The notes beneath the pieces were generated by a model. It had not been told where the DNA came from, did not search any database, and was given only the letters and a program-made list of their open reading frames with translations. Below are positions 7,605 to 13,642 of a stretch of 14,146 nt of DNA, one piece after another. The DNA is taken from the NCBI GenBank assembly GCA_012799255.1, contig JAAZLQ010000367.1, positions 1 through 14,146 of the forward strand. The letters run 5' to 3'. The translations under genes and the position numbers were made by a program. Source of the DNA: Bacillota bacterium. Its GTDB lineage: Bacteria > Bacillota_G > Limnochordia > DTU010. Numbering within the stretch: position 1 is the first letter of the stretch; each line of letters begins with the position of its first letter.

Positions 7605-9755
7605 ATGAGTACTACTGAAGTATTTGCCTTAGATATTGGAACCCGATCGATTGCCGGTCTAATTTTGACTTCCACTGGTGAAAGTTTTGAGATCAAAGAA
7701 GCAATCATGCATCAGCAACTACCGGGCGCCATGGCCGATGGGCAAATTCATCATATTGAAGCTGTGGCCAGTACCATTAAGAAGATAAAATCTGAGCTAG
7801 AAGATTCTTATGGTGTAACACTGACTAAAGCCGCGGTGGCTGCCGCTGGCCGTTCATTACGTACTCAAACAGGCAAGAGTAGCATAGAACTCGGTGAACA
7901 TCAGCGACTAAGCGCTGATGAAGTGCAGGCCCTTGAACTAGCTGCAGTCCGGGATGCTGTGGAACACCTTTCCCCTCACCAAGCAGATGGTGTGATGCAC
8001 AGTTTCTTATGTGTAGGTTACAGCGTGATCCAATACTATCTTGATGGAGAACCCATTGGCGCTTTAGAAGGGCACCAAGGGAAGAATGCTCAGGTAGAAA
8101 TAATCGCGACGTTTTTACCGCGCATAGTCATTGATTCTCTAAATACCGCCCTGGATGAGGCGGGTTTAGAAATGCACTCCCTGACACTAGAGCCCATTGC
8201 AGCCATGCACGTGGTTGTACCCCCTACTATGCGTATGCTTAATATTGCCCTTGTGGATGTAGGGGCAGGTACTTCTGATCTAGCCATCTCGGCGGAAGGC
8301 ACAGTGAAAGGTTATGGCATGGTGGCTTACGCAGGGGATGCAATTACAGCAGGTTTGGCGGATCACTTCTTGTTAGATTTTAAGGTGGCTGAACAAGTAA
8401 AGGTGAATCTTGAACCTGGTCAAACCTCCCAATGTCAAGATGTGTTCGGTAACACGTTGTACCTTAGCTATGATGAGGTGCTTGTTGCTATAAGACCTCG
8501 AGTGGAAACGTTAGCTGAGAAGATTGCTGCAGAAATCATTGCACTTAACGGCTCCACACCAAAAGGTGTGATTCTTATCGGGGGAGGAAGCCGCGTGCCT
8601 GGTCTTGCTGAACTCTTAGCAAGAAACCTAGGGTTACCTGAGAATCTTGTGCGTATGAGGGATCGTAGCAGTACACAGATGGTGCAAGGCGTTCCCCATT
8701 TCAATGGTCCCGAGGTAATCACACCTATTGGTATTGGCTGTGCCCATCTTGATGGGCGAGTTATGAAGCTTATTCACGTGACGATTAATGGAAAACGCAT
8801 GCAGTTCCTCAACCTGGCCTCATCCACAGTAGGCGAAGCACTCCTAAATGCGGGGATAGCTCCGACAGAGTTTGTCGGACGTCCTGGTCCAGCCTTCACG
8901 GTTGAGTTCAATGGCCGGTGCATTACCCTGGCCGGAACCATGGGTCGCCCTGCTGTGATTACTAAGAACGGAGAACCTTGCGAACTTGGAGCTCCGTTGG
9001 CGGACGAAGATTCGTTGATCGTGCAACCTGGTCAGCAAGGTGGACCACCTCAAGTAACCCTGGGAGATTTCATAGATGCTGAAGCACAGGTTTACGCCAT
9101 CACATTTAATGATTCGCAGTTAGAAGTTCGGCCCAAAGTCTTAGTTAATGGTCAAGAACGCACCTTTGACTATCTATTACAAGATCGAGACGAAATAGTT
9201 CTGCAGCCCATTACCACCTTTAGAGAGCTATTTGACTATCTTCAGATTCCGGTGGAACAGGAAATATCCTTTACTCTTAATGGGGAGCAAAGAACTGTCA
9301 TGGAGGGGATCGATCTCTTCGTGAATGGAGAAAAGAAGTCCTTGACTACTCCCCTACGTTCAGGTGTGGAGGTAAGGTACTCTCGTAGGCCCGTTACCTT
9401 AGCAAATGTCTTAAACTCTAATAAACAAGATGTTCCCGGAATCACTATTGAGGTCAATGGACAGAAAATCCAACTCACCCGCAAGGGACCGATCCCTCGC
9501 GTCAATGGTCAAGAGGCATCCTTTGATTATGTAATCAGGCCCCAAGACAAGATTCAGTTTGAATCAGGTTCAGTTGGTCCACTCAGCTCGTATATTGTTA
9601 CCGACATCTTCCGAGATTATGAACTCGAAGAAGCCTTCGTAAAAAAGGGAGGCTCAATCTTCGTCAATGGAATAAAAGCTGGTTTCACAACTTCCATCAA
9701 AGACGGAGACAGTGTGGAGTTAATCCCCTATGGTGCGGAAACCGCGAACTCTTGA
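7605..9755 (+). CDS. FtsA-like actin-fold ATPase fused to tandem ubiquitin/ThiS-like modules
   Basis: 716 residues from ATG at 7605, behind GAGGTGA with a 5-base spacer; an in-frame TTG at 7572 lacks a ribosome site. Residues about 5-385 are an FtsA/PilM-type ATPase. The phosphate-1 loop is ALDIGTRSIAGLI (8-20), phosphate-2 is ALVDVGAGTSDLAIS (215-229) and the adenosine motif is GVILIGGGSRVPGL (321-334). Between the first two lies an FtsA-like insertion with YYLDGEPIGALEG (144-156). FtsA itself is about 420 residues and anchors FtsZ rings through a C-terminal amphipathic helix, which I do not see here. Residues 389-710 instead hold four to five degenerate units of about 60-75 residues built on xVNGx, a short T-x-x-[ED]-x-[FL] helix and DGDxVxLxP (for example TVGEALL 408-414, TLGDFI 485-490, TFRELF 538-543, final DGDSVELIP 700-708). 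These resemble beta-grasp folds. It is not a standard ftsA: no ftsZ or ftsQ is adjacent. Likely cytoplasmic; function unknown. Confidence 0.85.
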   Translation: MSTTEVFALDIGTRSIAGLILTSTGESFEIKEAIMHQQLPGAMADGQIHHIEAVASTIKKIKSELEDSYGVTLTKAAVAAAGRSLRTQTGKSSIELGEHQRLSADEVQALELAAVRDAVEHLSPHQADGVMHSFLCVGYSVIQYYLDGEPIGALEGHQGKNAQVEIIATFLPRIVIDSLNTALDEAGLEMHSLTLEPIAAMHVVVPPTMRMLNIALVDVGAGTSDLAISAEGTVKGYGMVAYAGDAITAGLADHFLLDFKVAEQVKVNLEPGQTSQCQDVFGNTLYLSYDEVLVAIRPRVETLAEKIAAEIIALNGSTPKGVILIGGGSRVPGLAELLARNLGLPENLVRMRDRSSTQMVQGVPHFNGPEVITPIGIGCAHLDGRVMKLIHVTINGKRMQFLNLASSTVGEALLNAGIAPTEFVGRPGPAFTVEFNGRCITLAGTMGRPAVITKNGEPCELGAPLADEDSLIVQPGQQGGPPQVTLGDFIDAEAQVYAITFNDSQLEVRPKVLVNGQERTFDYLLQDRDEIVLQPITTFRELFDYLQIPVEQEISFTLNGEQRTVMEGIDLFVNGEKKSLTTPLRSGVEVRYSRRPVTLANVLNSNKQDVPGITIEVNGQKIQLTRKGPIPRVNGQEASFDYVIRPQDKIQFESGSVGPLSSYIVTDIFRDYELEEAFVKKGGSIFVNGIKAGFTTSIKDGDSVELIPYGAETANS

Positions 9756-10414
9756 ATACCGGCTGCATAGGGTGCAAGTTCATATAAGCCGAAGCAAATC
9801 ACTGCCTGGTTTTCTTGAAGATAATAACCTTGATTTTCTGAGAACAAAGACGGCGTAAAGTGATCAATGAAAAACCAATCTGGCTCTTGAACTATCTTTT
9901 CATTAATAACTTGAGCAGCTCGTTCAATTTCTGCATCGGTGTTGAAAAGATCATAGAAAGCGATCTCTTGACCGGTGCTTAGGTCCAGATTTCGGTAAAC
10001 ATAGGCAGTCATTCCATGCGCGCCTCCGGTAAACGTGTAGGAGACGATGGCAATGCTCAGAAGACCACCACGGTTAAGCTTGACCTCGAAGTCGATGAGT
10101 CCTTCGTAGGGATACATTTGATCTTCCCAAACCATGTCCTGGAGATGAGCTACGAACTGTATGAGACCTTCACGCAAGCTAGCGTTGAAGTCTGCCTGCC
10201 AGTTCAGATCAGGCATGCCATGGAGTTGTGGGATCCTGGCATTAACTTCTAATTCAGCTGATTGAAGCTGATAAACATAATCATAAACCGTGATTGAATT
10301 CGGAAATCCTTGCGCCATCCTCTCCCAATATGTACTGGCCAGGGCAGGCTGCACCACTCCAGCGGTGAGGAAAACAACAATAAAAAGTGCACTAACCATT
10401 TGAACTTTTTTCAT
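9728..10414 (-). CDS. Secreted DUF4163/DUF3298 (RsiV/PdaC-like) protein
   Basis: 228 residues from ATG at 10414, behind AAGGGGG with an 8-base gap; GTG at 10417 directly abuts it. Residues 1-27 form a signal peptide (KK, hydrophobic core 7-24, likely cleavage after ALA at 25-27). About 45-120 resembles DUF4163 (N-terminal part of PdaC). About 128-225 is DUF3298: YTFTGGAHGMT (127-136), NLDLSTGQEIAFYDLF (142-157), and VICFGLYELAPYAAG (205-219). The family includes the extracellular part of the anti-sigma factor RsiV, which binds lysozyme, and the PdaC peptidoglycan deacetylase. This protein has neither a transmembrane anti-sigma segment nor a deacetylase domain, so it is an extracellular domain of unknown ligand. 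Its stop codon lies 28 bases inside the 3' end of the FtsA-like gene on the other strand, with no terminator between the two. Confidence 0.85.
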   Translation of the reverse strand: MKKVQMVSALFIVVFLTAGVVQPALASTYWERMAQGFPNSITVYDYVYQLQSAELEVNARIPQLHGMPDLNWQADFNASLREGLIQFVAHLQDMVWEDQMYPYEGLIDFEVKLNRGGLLSIAIVSYTFTGGAHGMTAYVYRNLDLSTGQEIAFYDLFNTDAEIERAAQVINEKIVQEPDWFFIDHFTPSLFSENQGYYLQENQAVICFGLYELAPYAAGIQEFAVSAP

Positions 10415-10483
10415 CACTAGTGCCCCCTTAAGTTTAACTATTGCCTAAATTCCCTTTGGAGAATAATATACCTCTCTCAATGG

Positions 10484-10530
10484 AAAAATAGAGCCCAACC
10501 CAGAGCTAGCTCCGGATTGGGCTGATTTTT
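10484..10530 (-). terminator. Terminator after the small lipoprotein gene
   Basis: AGCCCAA (10492-10498) pairs with TTGGGCT (10517-10523), extendable inward through CC/GG with a mismatch, and an internal GAGCTAGCTC palindrome sits in the loop. On the minus strand the stem is followed by CTATTTTT; on the plus strand by GATTTTTTAT. The neighbouring genes both run on the minus strand, so its main job is to end the lipoprotein transcript and separate it from the DUF3298 gene. Confidence 0.82.
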
Positions 10531-10533
10531 TAT

Positions 10534-10995
10534 CTAAATAAACTTGATTGTTGTGCTACCAGATGTTTCTTTCGGACCTTCAATCTTGATAATTAACTTG
10601 TACTCCTCACCCAACAGCTTCTCCTTATAAATTTCGTCACTCTTGTCATTTTCATAAAAGCCACCTAAGAAACTGTCCAAACTGATTGACTTAAACTCTT
10701 CGGTGTGACTACCAAAAAATGCCATAGGAATCTTTTTCTTGATTTCCTTACTGGTCAGCTCTTCCCGTATGGCTTCTCCATTCTTGTCCTCACCCTCAAT
10801 TGAAACAACTATGCGATCCACTTGGTAAAAGCCGATTCCAGAAAAGCTGAGCTTCACCTGGATTTTCTCCAGTTCTTCATCACCAAATTCGAGTTCAATC
10901 GGATTTGGTGTAATCGCAATCCGAATACTGGGGGCCAAACAGCCGGTCAAAAGCAGAGTCACGAGCAGCAAACTAAGTAGTCCAAATCTTTTCAC
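10534..10995 (-). CDS. Small predicted lipoprotein of unknown function
   Basis: 153 residues from GTG at 10995, with AGGAGGT and a 7-base spacer, an excellent ribosome site; the overlapping ATG at 10997 hits an immediate stop. Residues 1-18 are a lipoprotein signal peptide ending in the lipobox L16-T17-G18-C19, so C19 should be diacylated and the mature protein anchored to the outer face of the membrane. The mature part is rich in Lys and Glu with predicted alternating strands (SIRIAITPNPIELEF, DRIVVSIEGEDKNG, YKLIIKIEG). That is compatible with one immunoglobulin-like beta-sandwich domain. I do not recognise a family. It is monocistronic: a hairpin terminator follows, and the esterase terminator lies upstream. 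Confidence 0.75.
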   Translation of the reverse strand: MKRFGLLSLLLVTLLLTGCLAPSIRIAITPNPIELEFGDEELEKIQVKLSFSGIGFYQVDRIVVSIEGEDKNGEAIREELTSKEIKKKIPMAFFGSHTEEFKSISLDSFLGGFYENDKSDEIYKEKLLGEEYKLIIKIEGPKETSGSTTIKFI

Positions 10996-11075
10996 ATTTA
11001 TTACCTCCTCGGTTAAGATATGGTGTAATTTCGCTGGCGCTTTTCAGATACCTGCTACTTCAAATAATCTCCGAT

Positions 11076-11108
11076 AAAAAAGAACCAACCTGTGATTTTG
11101 GTTGGCTC
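11076..11108 (-). terminator. Rho-independent terminator of the esterase gene
   Basis: On the minus strand GAGCCAACC (plus 11100-11108) pairs with GGTTGGTTC (plus 11082-11090) around a 9-base loop, with one mismatched pair. It is followed by six T (A at 11076-11081 on plus). It begins about 20 bases after the esterase stop. Confidence 0.88.
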
Positions 11109-11129
11109 TAACTGGTGCTCAAAAAAACG

Positions 11130-11819
11130 CTACTTGATCAGGCTAAAACTGATATTCGTCTTTTCCAGAAGCCAAGGAATCAACTCTGGCTCATTATAGG
11201 CCCTTTCCCAAGAATTATGACCTACTCCCGCATACTTTGTAAAACGAACTGGTGCGCCTAGGTTCAACAACACTTCCACCAACTCCTCGGTGCGGACCAC
11301 CGGAACCACCTGATCATCGGAACCGTGAAACGCCCAAATGGGGACGTTTTGGAGCTCTGCGATTCTCTCCGGAAAGCCCATCAAGGGCATTGTTCCACCG
11401 CAGATGGGTACTAAGGCTGCGAAGGCGTGAGGTTGCTTAACAGCCCAGTGCCAAGTTCCGTAGCCCCCCATGCTCAAACCGGTTAGATAGATCCGTTCCA
11501 CATCTACTGAGTAGTCTGAAATAATCTCAGCGAGTAAAAAGTCCAGTTCCTCAAGACTCCGATCCCATGTCCAATCGGAAGGACACTGGGGTGCCACCAT
11601 AATAAATGGAAAATCCCGTCCTTCTTTCACCTGTTTAGGTAAGCCATGTTTCTCTAACATGGTCAGGTCGGCTCCCCGTTCGCCGGCACCATGCAAGAAA
11701 AAAACCACCGGCCATTTCTCGGCTCCCTCCTTGCCATAACCCGATGGTAAGTGCAGGGCATATGCAAGTTTGAATGGTCGCTTAATAGTACCTGTAATCT
11801 CATGAGCTGTCAGTGCCAA
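11130..11819 (-). CDS. Alpha/beta-hydrolase esterase (carboxylesterase / phospholipase-like)
   Basis: 229 residues. The start is TTG at 11819, the only start that keeps the full N-terminal strand; GAGAGG lies about 10 bases upstream. It overlaps the last 20 bases of the BadF-like gene, so translation is probably coupled. The catalytic triad is visible: S116 in GLSMGG (114-119), D169 in FHGSDDQVVP (164-173) and H201 in GVGHNSWE (198-205). The oxyanion segment FLHGAGERGAD is at 41-51. This fits cytoplasmic esterases of the PF02230 / feruloyl-esterase-like (CE1-related) type, which hydrolyse short acyl or aryl esters. No signal peptide is present, so an extracellular polysaccharide substrate is unlikely. 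The true substrate is unknown. Its terminator follows closely. Confidence 0.9.
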   Translation of the reverse strand: MALTAHEITGTIKRPFKLAYALHLPSGYGKEGAEKWPVVFFLHGAGERGADLTMLEKHGLPKQVKEGRDFPFIMVAPQCPSDWTWDRSLEELDFLLAEIISDYSVDVERIYLTGLSMGGYGTWHWAVKQPHAFAALVPICGGTMPLMGFPERIAELQNVPIWAFHGSDDQVVPVVRTEELVEVLLNLGAPVRFTKYAGVGHNSWERAYNEPELIPWLLEKTNISFSLIK

Positions 11820-12738
11820 AGTCTAGCCATCCTCTCTGCCTGATACTTCTTGCCGAATTATAGAAGTTGTTAATCACTTCTTGCTTTGCATCAGATCTCC
11901 TTGTAAGTAAGGCGGAAACATAGGCGCCTTTCGCTGGAGCCAGGGGAGCTTCCCTAATTTCTGATTCGGGGAACAACAGGTGGATTATTTGGTGCACCCT
12001 CCGCCTAATTATCCTCGAACCCAATAGAACAGGACCATAAAAACCGATCACAGGATCAAATCTACTGAAATAGGCGGCCATTCTGATCACTAAACTGACT
12101 AGATCATGGGCCAAGTCATAGGCAACTTCCAGAGCCCAGGTAGTACCCTGGTCCACAAAGTCATCTAGAAGCTTGACTAGATGGCATAAACACGCTCCAC
12201 TATTCAGCTTAGCTTTCATATAGAAAAAGGCATCCAAGTCAGCCTGGGTGCCCCACTTTAAAACCTTGTCCATTTGATAATTCAGGCGTATACGTGGGTT
12301 CCAGCGCAATGCTGTATCCCGGATGTTTCGGTACAACCCCGATTCCGCTTGGAAAACAACCAAACCCGTTCGCCCACCAACCAAGAGTAGCCGGTCCTTC
12401 ACATCATGAATACCAAGCTTACAGCTGATGGTAAAGTCCTCAATATGTACAGTGGTATTGCCGAGAATGTCTGTTACCAAGGGCATCATCACCCTATCGT
12501 TAACCAGGAAATCAGACTTATATGTAATACAGACTCCCGCTAGTTGAGTCCGCCTCTCCCATCCCACCAGGTGGGTGATGATGTTCTGCAAGTTCTCCCG
12601 TGCCTGCTCCACTCCACAGCTGAGATAGTTCACCGAACCACCCCTACCAGTCCTGAGAATCCTTCCAGATGAATCCCCCACGACTACTGATGCACAGCGA
12701 TTATTGTCTGCGATTCCTATGAATAGTTTCCCGTCCAT
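11800..12738 (-). CDS. Degenerate BadF/BcrA/N-acetylglucosamine-kinase-like ASKHA protein
   Basis: 312 residues from ATG at 12738, where the ribosome site is weak (AGG only). An in-frame TTG at 12777 would add 13 residues but has no site. The order of segments follows the BadF/NAGK ATPase family (PF01869): an N-terminal strand-loop-strand GIADNNRCASVVVGDSSGR (8-26), RGGSVNYLSCGVEQARENL (32-50), an ED at 100-101 where the family has its catalytic acid region, VGGRTGLVVF (120-129) in place of the AGTGS loop, VIGFYGPVLLGSRI (230-243) in place of the adenosine GG motif, and the terminal LAPAKGAYVSAL (266-277). The usual DGGGTKT phosphate loop is replaced by ADNNRCA, so ATP hydrolysis or sugar phosphorylation as in NAGK is doubtful. 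It may be a ligand-binding pseudo-enzyme. Six cysteines occur (15, 41, 70, 106, 183, 185). It is expressed from a promoter about 130 bases upstream and overlaps the esterase gene. Confidence 0.65.
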   Translation of the reverse strand: MDGKLFIGIADNNRCASVVVGDSSGRILRTGRGGSVNYLSCGVEQARENLQNIITHLVGWERRTQLAGVCITYKSDFLVNDRVMMPLVTDILGNTTVHIEDFTISCKLGIHDVKDRLLLVGGRTGLVVFQAESGLYRNIRDTALRWNPRIRLNYQMDKVLKWGTQADLDAFFYMKAKLNSGACLCHLVKLLDDFVDQGTTWALEVAYDLAHDLVSLVIRMAAYFSRFDPVIGFYGPVLLGSRIIRRRVHQIIHLLFPESEIREAPLAPAKGAYVSALLTRRSDAKQEVINNFYNSARSIRQRGWLDFGTDSS

Positions 12739-12846
12739 CCGTAGTTGCCTGCGTAGTCTAGCTTGATTGCTAATCAACTATGGTTAATATTCCGTCTATT
12801 CTAGATAGGTAGACTACTATGGCTTCCCTCCCTCTGTTAAGAATTG

Positions 12847-12858
12847 CACAAGATTGTG
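12847..12858. promoter_or_regulatory. Inverted repeat CACAA-GA-TTGTG just downstream of the minus-strand promoter
   Basis: CACAA at 12847-12851 and TTGTG at 12854-12858 form a perfect 5+5 inverted repeat with a 2-base centre. It lies at about +5 to +16 relative to the predicted minus-strand transcription start near 12863, the position where a repressor would block transcription. The motif AGACTAC or its complement also occurs near 12753, 12812 and 12858. No regulator can be named. Confidence 0.35.
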
Positions 12859-12869
12859 TAGTCTTTCAC

Positions 12870-12897
12870 ATTATAACATTAATAATGGGGAAATCAA
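12870..12897 (-). promoter_or_regulatory. Promoter for the BadF-like / esterase pair
   Basis: On the minus strand there is a TTGATT -35 box (plus 12892-12897), a 16-base spacer and a perfect TATAAT -10 box (plus 12870-12875) preceded by TGT, an additional extended -10 element. Transcription would start near 12863, giving a leader of about 125 bases before the ATG at 12738. Very good match to the vegetative sigma-A consensus. Confidence 0.75.
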
Positions 12898-12933
12898 AAT
12901 TGATGCCTCCTGTTTCTTCGGGGCAAACTAGAG

Positions 12934-12961
12934 TTGATTTTCGACGCTGGTCAGGTATACT
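12934..12961 (+). promoter_or_regulatory. Promoter for the DUF445 gene
   Basis: TTGATT (12934-12939), 16-base spacer, TATACT (12956-12961). The predicted start near 12968 leaves a leader of about 30 bases containing AAGGGG, 8 bases before the ATG. It has the same -35 hexamer and the same spacer length as the divergent minus-strand promoter 36 bases away. Confidence 0.72.
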
Positions 12962-12998
12962 AGGGACATCATTCTTATCTATTTAAGGGGAATCTGAT

Positions 12999-13595
12999 AT
13001 GAACTGGGAACTTATATCTTTGCCTGTTATGGGAGCCCTAATTGGTTGGGGTACGAATGTAATTGCTATTAAAATGCTATTCTGGCCAAGGAAACCCATC
13101 AAAATATTCGGGTGGGAATTTTTGGGGGTACTCCCGAGACGCAAGTTAGATATTGCCAAGAGCATAGGCGAAGTCTTAAATGATGACCTATTACCTGCAG
13201 ATGAGCTGATAGCCGCAATAAACACACCAGAAAACCGCCAAAGGATTAGTAGTCTCATCACCGAACATCTAGCCACTAAGCTTCAGCGCTATCTGCCGCG
13301 CTTTATCTTGGAACATACGGAGCAAAAGATTCGTTATCACCTCGAAGAGTTGGTAGCTAATGAGCTAGAGCACCTTTTTTCCCAACTAGGGATGAATCTC
13401 AGTGCGGAACTCAAAGAAAACAACTTCTTGGGAAATCTAGTGGAAGAGAAGATCAAGTCCTTCGACCTAGTCCACTTAGAGAGCCTAGTGTTGAAGGTGG
13501 CCAAAAATGAACTGAGGTATGTGGAACTCTTTGGAGGCGTCATAGGGTTTGTGATCGGTATATTCCAAATTCTGCTCTTAGCCCTATTCCAATAA
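12999..13595 (+). CDS. DUF445 (YheB-like) membrane protein
   Basis: 198 residues from ATG at 12999 with AAGGGG 8 bases upstream. The N-terminus has the family signature: a membrane segment at about 4-22 containing MGALIGWGTNVIAIKMLFWP (11-30), then GVLPRRKLDIAKSIGEVL. The middle (about 60-170) is a charged, helical, probably coiled-coil region, and the C-terminus ends with ELFGGVIGFVIGIFQILLL, a second membrane segment. Both ends therefore anchor in the membrane, with the helical part on one side. Long YheB-type members have around 370-400 residues; this is the shorter form of about 200. Function of the family is not established, though some members are linked to spore or envelope processes. 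A single gene with its own promoter, closed by a hairpin. Confidence 0.88.
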   Translation: MNWELISLPVMGALIGWGTNVIAIKMLFWPRKPIKIFGWEFLGVLPRRKLDIAKSIGEVLNDDLLPADELIAAINTPENRQRISSLITEHLATKLQRYLPRFILEHTEQKIRYHLEELVANELEHLFSQLGMNLSAELKENNFLGNLVEEKIKSFDLVHLESLVLKVAKNELRYVELFGGVIGFVIGIFQILLLALFQ

Positions 13596-13596
13596 A

Positions 13597-13627
13597 GAAC
13601 CCCGCTGGTCTTTTTCTCCAGCGGGGT
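13597..13627. terminator. Bidirectional terminator between the DUF445 and CAP genes
   Basis: ACCCCGCTGG (13599-13608) pairs perfectly with CCAGCGGGGT (13618-13627) around a 9-base loop. Minus-strand readthrough meets TTCTTTATT and plus-strand readthrough CAACTATTT. It lies between two convergent genes, 3 bases after the DUF445 stop and 15 before the CAP-gene stop, so it probably ends both transcripts. Confidence 0.88.
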
Positions 13628-13642
13628 CAACTATTTCCGAAC

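Noticed and set aside
7605..9755. Annotation as the cell-division gene ftsA
   Set aside because: The protein is about 300 residues too long, lacks an evident C-terminal amphipathic helix, and has no ftsZ, ftsQ or mur genes beside it. FtsA-like is as far as the sequence allows.
12778..12998. Small RNA or riboswitch in the intergenic region
   Set aside because: I found only short inverted repeats and promoters; there is no recognisable riboswitch core or terminator-antiterminator pair.
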